From the NCBI GenBank assembly GCA_021413405.1, contig JAIOQL010000124.1, positions 1 to 5,646 of the forward strand: a stretch of DNA of 5,646 bases, written 5' to 3'. The first letter of the stretch is position 1. Each line of letters starts with the position of its first letter. Both the position numbers and the translations under genes were made by a program. The notes below the pieces were generated by a model. It was not told the origin of the DNA. It did no database searches and saw only the letters and a list, made by a program, of their open reading frames with translations. The stretch is from Leptospira sp. (GTDB lineage Bacteria > Spirochaetota > Leptospiria > Leptospirales > Leptospiraceae). Positions 5,076 through 5,646 of this stretch are shown here, in pieces.

Positions 5076-5646
5076 TCAATTTTGAAGTGCGCGTTCAATC
5101 AGATAATCAAAAAAAGTTTCCATAGAAAGTCCTATGTTCTTTACCTGTTGGGGGATCAGACTTGTTGCTGTCATTCCGGGAAGTGTATTTGTTTCGAGGA
5201 TATAAGGAATATTATTCCTGATTATGAAATCTGTTCTGGAGTAGCCGGAGCATCCCAGTAAGGTGTGAGCGACGATTGCGCTTTCCTGAACTTTCTTTGT
5301 CAGTTCTCCATTGATTCTTGCCGGTGTTATTTCTTTGCTTCCACCATCTTTGTATTTTGAATCATAATCAAAAAACTCCCCGCCGGGCAAAATTTCAGTC
5401 ACAGGAAGTGCGAAAGGAATAAACCTCCCCTTTTCCTTTTTCTCGAAAACTCCACAGGAAACTTCAGTACCGGTAATCAGTTCCTGCACAAGAGCCCTGT
5501 CTTCCATCCTGAAAATTTCCGAAATTCTTGACGAGAGTTCGTCTAACGTATCTGCCTTCCCGGCCCCAACGCTCGAACCTCCCAGTGTCGGTTTTACAAA
5601 AAGCGGAAAATTCATCTTAATATTTCTCAATGATTCTCCGGGATTC
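5076..5646 (-). CDS. ddl: D-alanine--D-alanine ligase, C-terminal part (5' end outside window)
   Basis: The frame is open to the right edge and gives 189 residues, roughly the last half of a family usually 300-370 residues long. It joins two D-alanines with ATP to make the dipeptide for peptidoglycan precursors in the cytoplasm. Numbering from the edge, the ATP-grasp features are FVKPTLGGSSVG at 16-27 (K18 contacts ATP), VQELITGTEVSCGV at 53-66, and FFDYDSKYKDGG at 91-102 (K97). GYSRTDF follows at 134-140 and YILETNTLPGMTATSLIP at 148-165. The expected Mg ligands D139, E151 and N153 are all present, so the enzyme looks intact here. The N-terminal domain is missing only because the window ends; the TTG at 5630 is internal to the gene, not its start. 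The thioesterase gene follows 22 bases after the TGA. Confidence 0.95.
   Translation of the reverse strand, partial: NPGESLRNIKMNFPLFVKPTLGGSSVGAGKADTLDELSSRISEIFRMEDRALVQELITGTEVSCGVFEKKEKGRFIPFALPVTEILPGGEFFDYDSKYKDGGSKEITPARINGELTKKVQESAIVAHTLLGCSGYSRTDFIIRNNIPYILETNTLPGMTATSLIPQQVKNIGLSMETFFDYLIERALQN

Noticed and set aside
5054..5098. TTG start adding 15 residues to the thioesterase
   Set aside because: It overlaps the ddl end by 23 bases, adds nothing to the hotdog domain, and the ATG at 5053 has GGAG at proper spacing.
4875..5261. A 128-codon plus-strand frame opposite the thioesterase and ddl
   Set aside because: It is antisense to two well-supported genes, and its composition shows no protein-like domain.

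Overview
The window looks like a chromosomal stretch of a spirochaete, most likely Leptospira. The clues are an aerotolerance (bat) gene cluster, a short lipoprotein-like reading frame carrying a Cys-Asp-Pro-x-Ser module that I associate with leptospiral lipoproteins, a GHKL-like orphan protein of a type I recall from leptospires, and moderate-to-low GC (estimated by eye at about 40%). The assignment is inference from gene content; no rRNA or other taxonomic marker is present.

Layout, plus strand: positions 2-199 hold the 3' end of batA. It overlaps batB (196-1278) by an ATGA junction, and batC (1282-2211) follows after 3 bases. These encode membrane-anchored von Willebrand A proteins and a TPR protein with a long Lys/Glu-rich tail. 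A 169-base AT-rich gap with a consensus -10 box leads to a second unit: a helical, HEAT-like protein of unknown function (2381-3001) and a small Mpo1/DUF962 membrane protein (3011-3355), whose ribosome binding site overlaps the preceding stop codon. Next comes a perfect 11-bp inverted repeat (3428-3453) and a degenerate lipoprotein gene (3463-3629), whose signal peptide is split from its mature part by an apparent one-base loss in a T7 tract.

Layout, minus strand (read from right to left): the 3' part of a D-alanine-D-alanine ligase gene enters at the right edge (5646-5076). An acyl-CoA thioesterase follows 22 bases later (5053-4532), and a nested hairpin with a T8 tail (4489-4436) probably terminates this unit. 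A separate promoter (4418-4389) sits almost on top of the start codon of the GHKL-like protein (4380-3634). That gene converges on the lipoprotein remnant with only four bases between the stop codons.

Functionally, the Bat proteins probably form a cell-envelope complex, and Ddl makes the D-Ala-D-Ala dipeptide for peptidoglycan. The thioesterase and the Mpo1-like protein both point to fatty-acyl metabolism, but they lie on opposite strands and nothing ties them into one pathway. No mobile element, CRISPR array, tRNA or rRNA is visible. Most of the window is ordinary core genome; the least explained parts are the frameshifted lipoprotein with its hairpin, the degenerate GHKL protein and the HEAT-like orphan.
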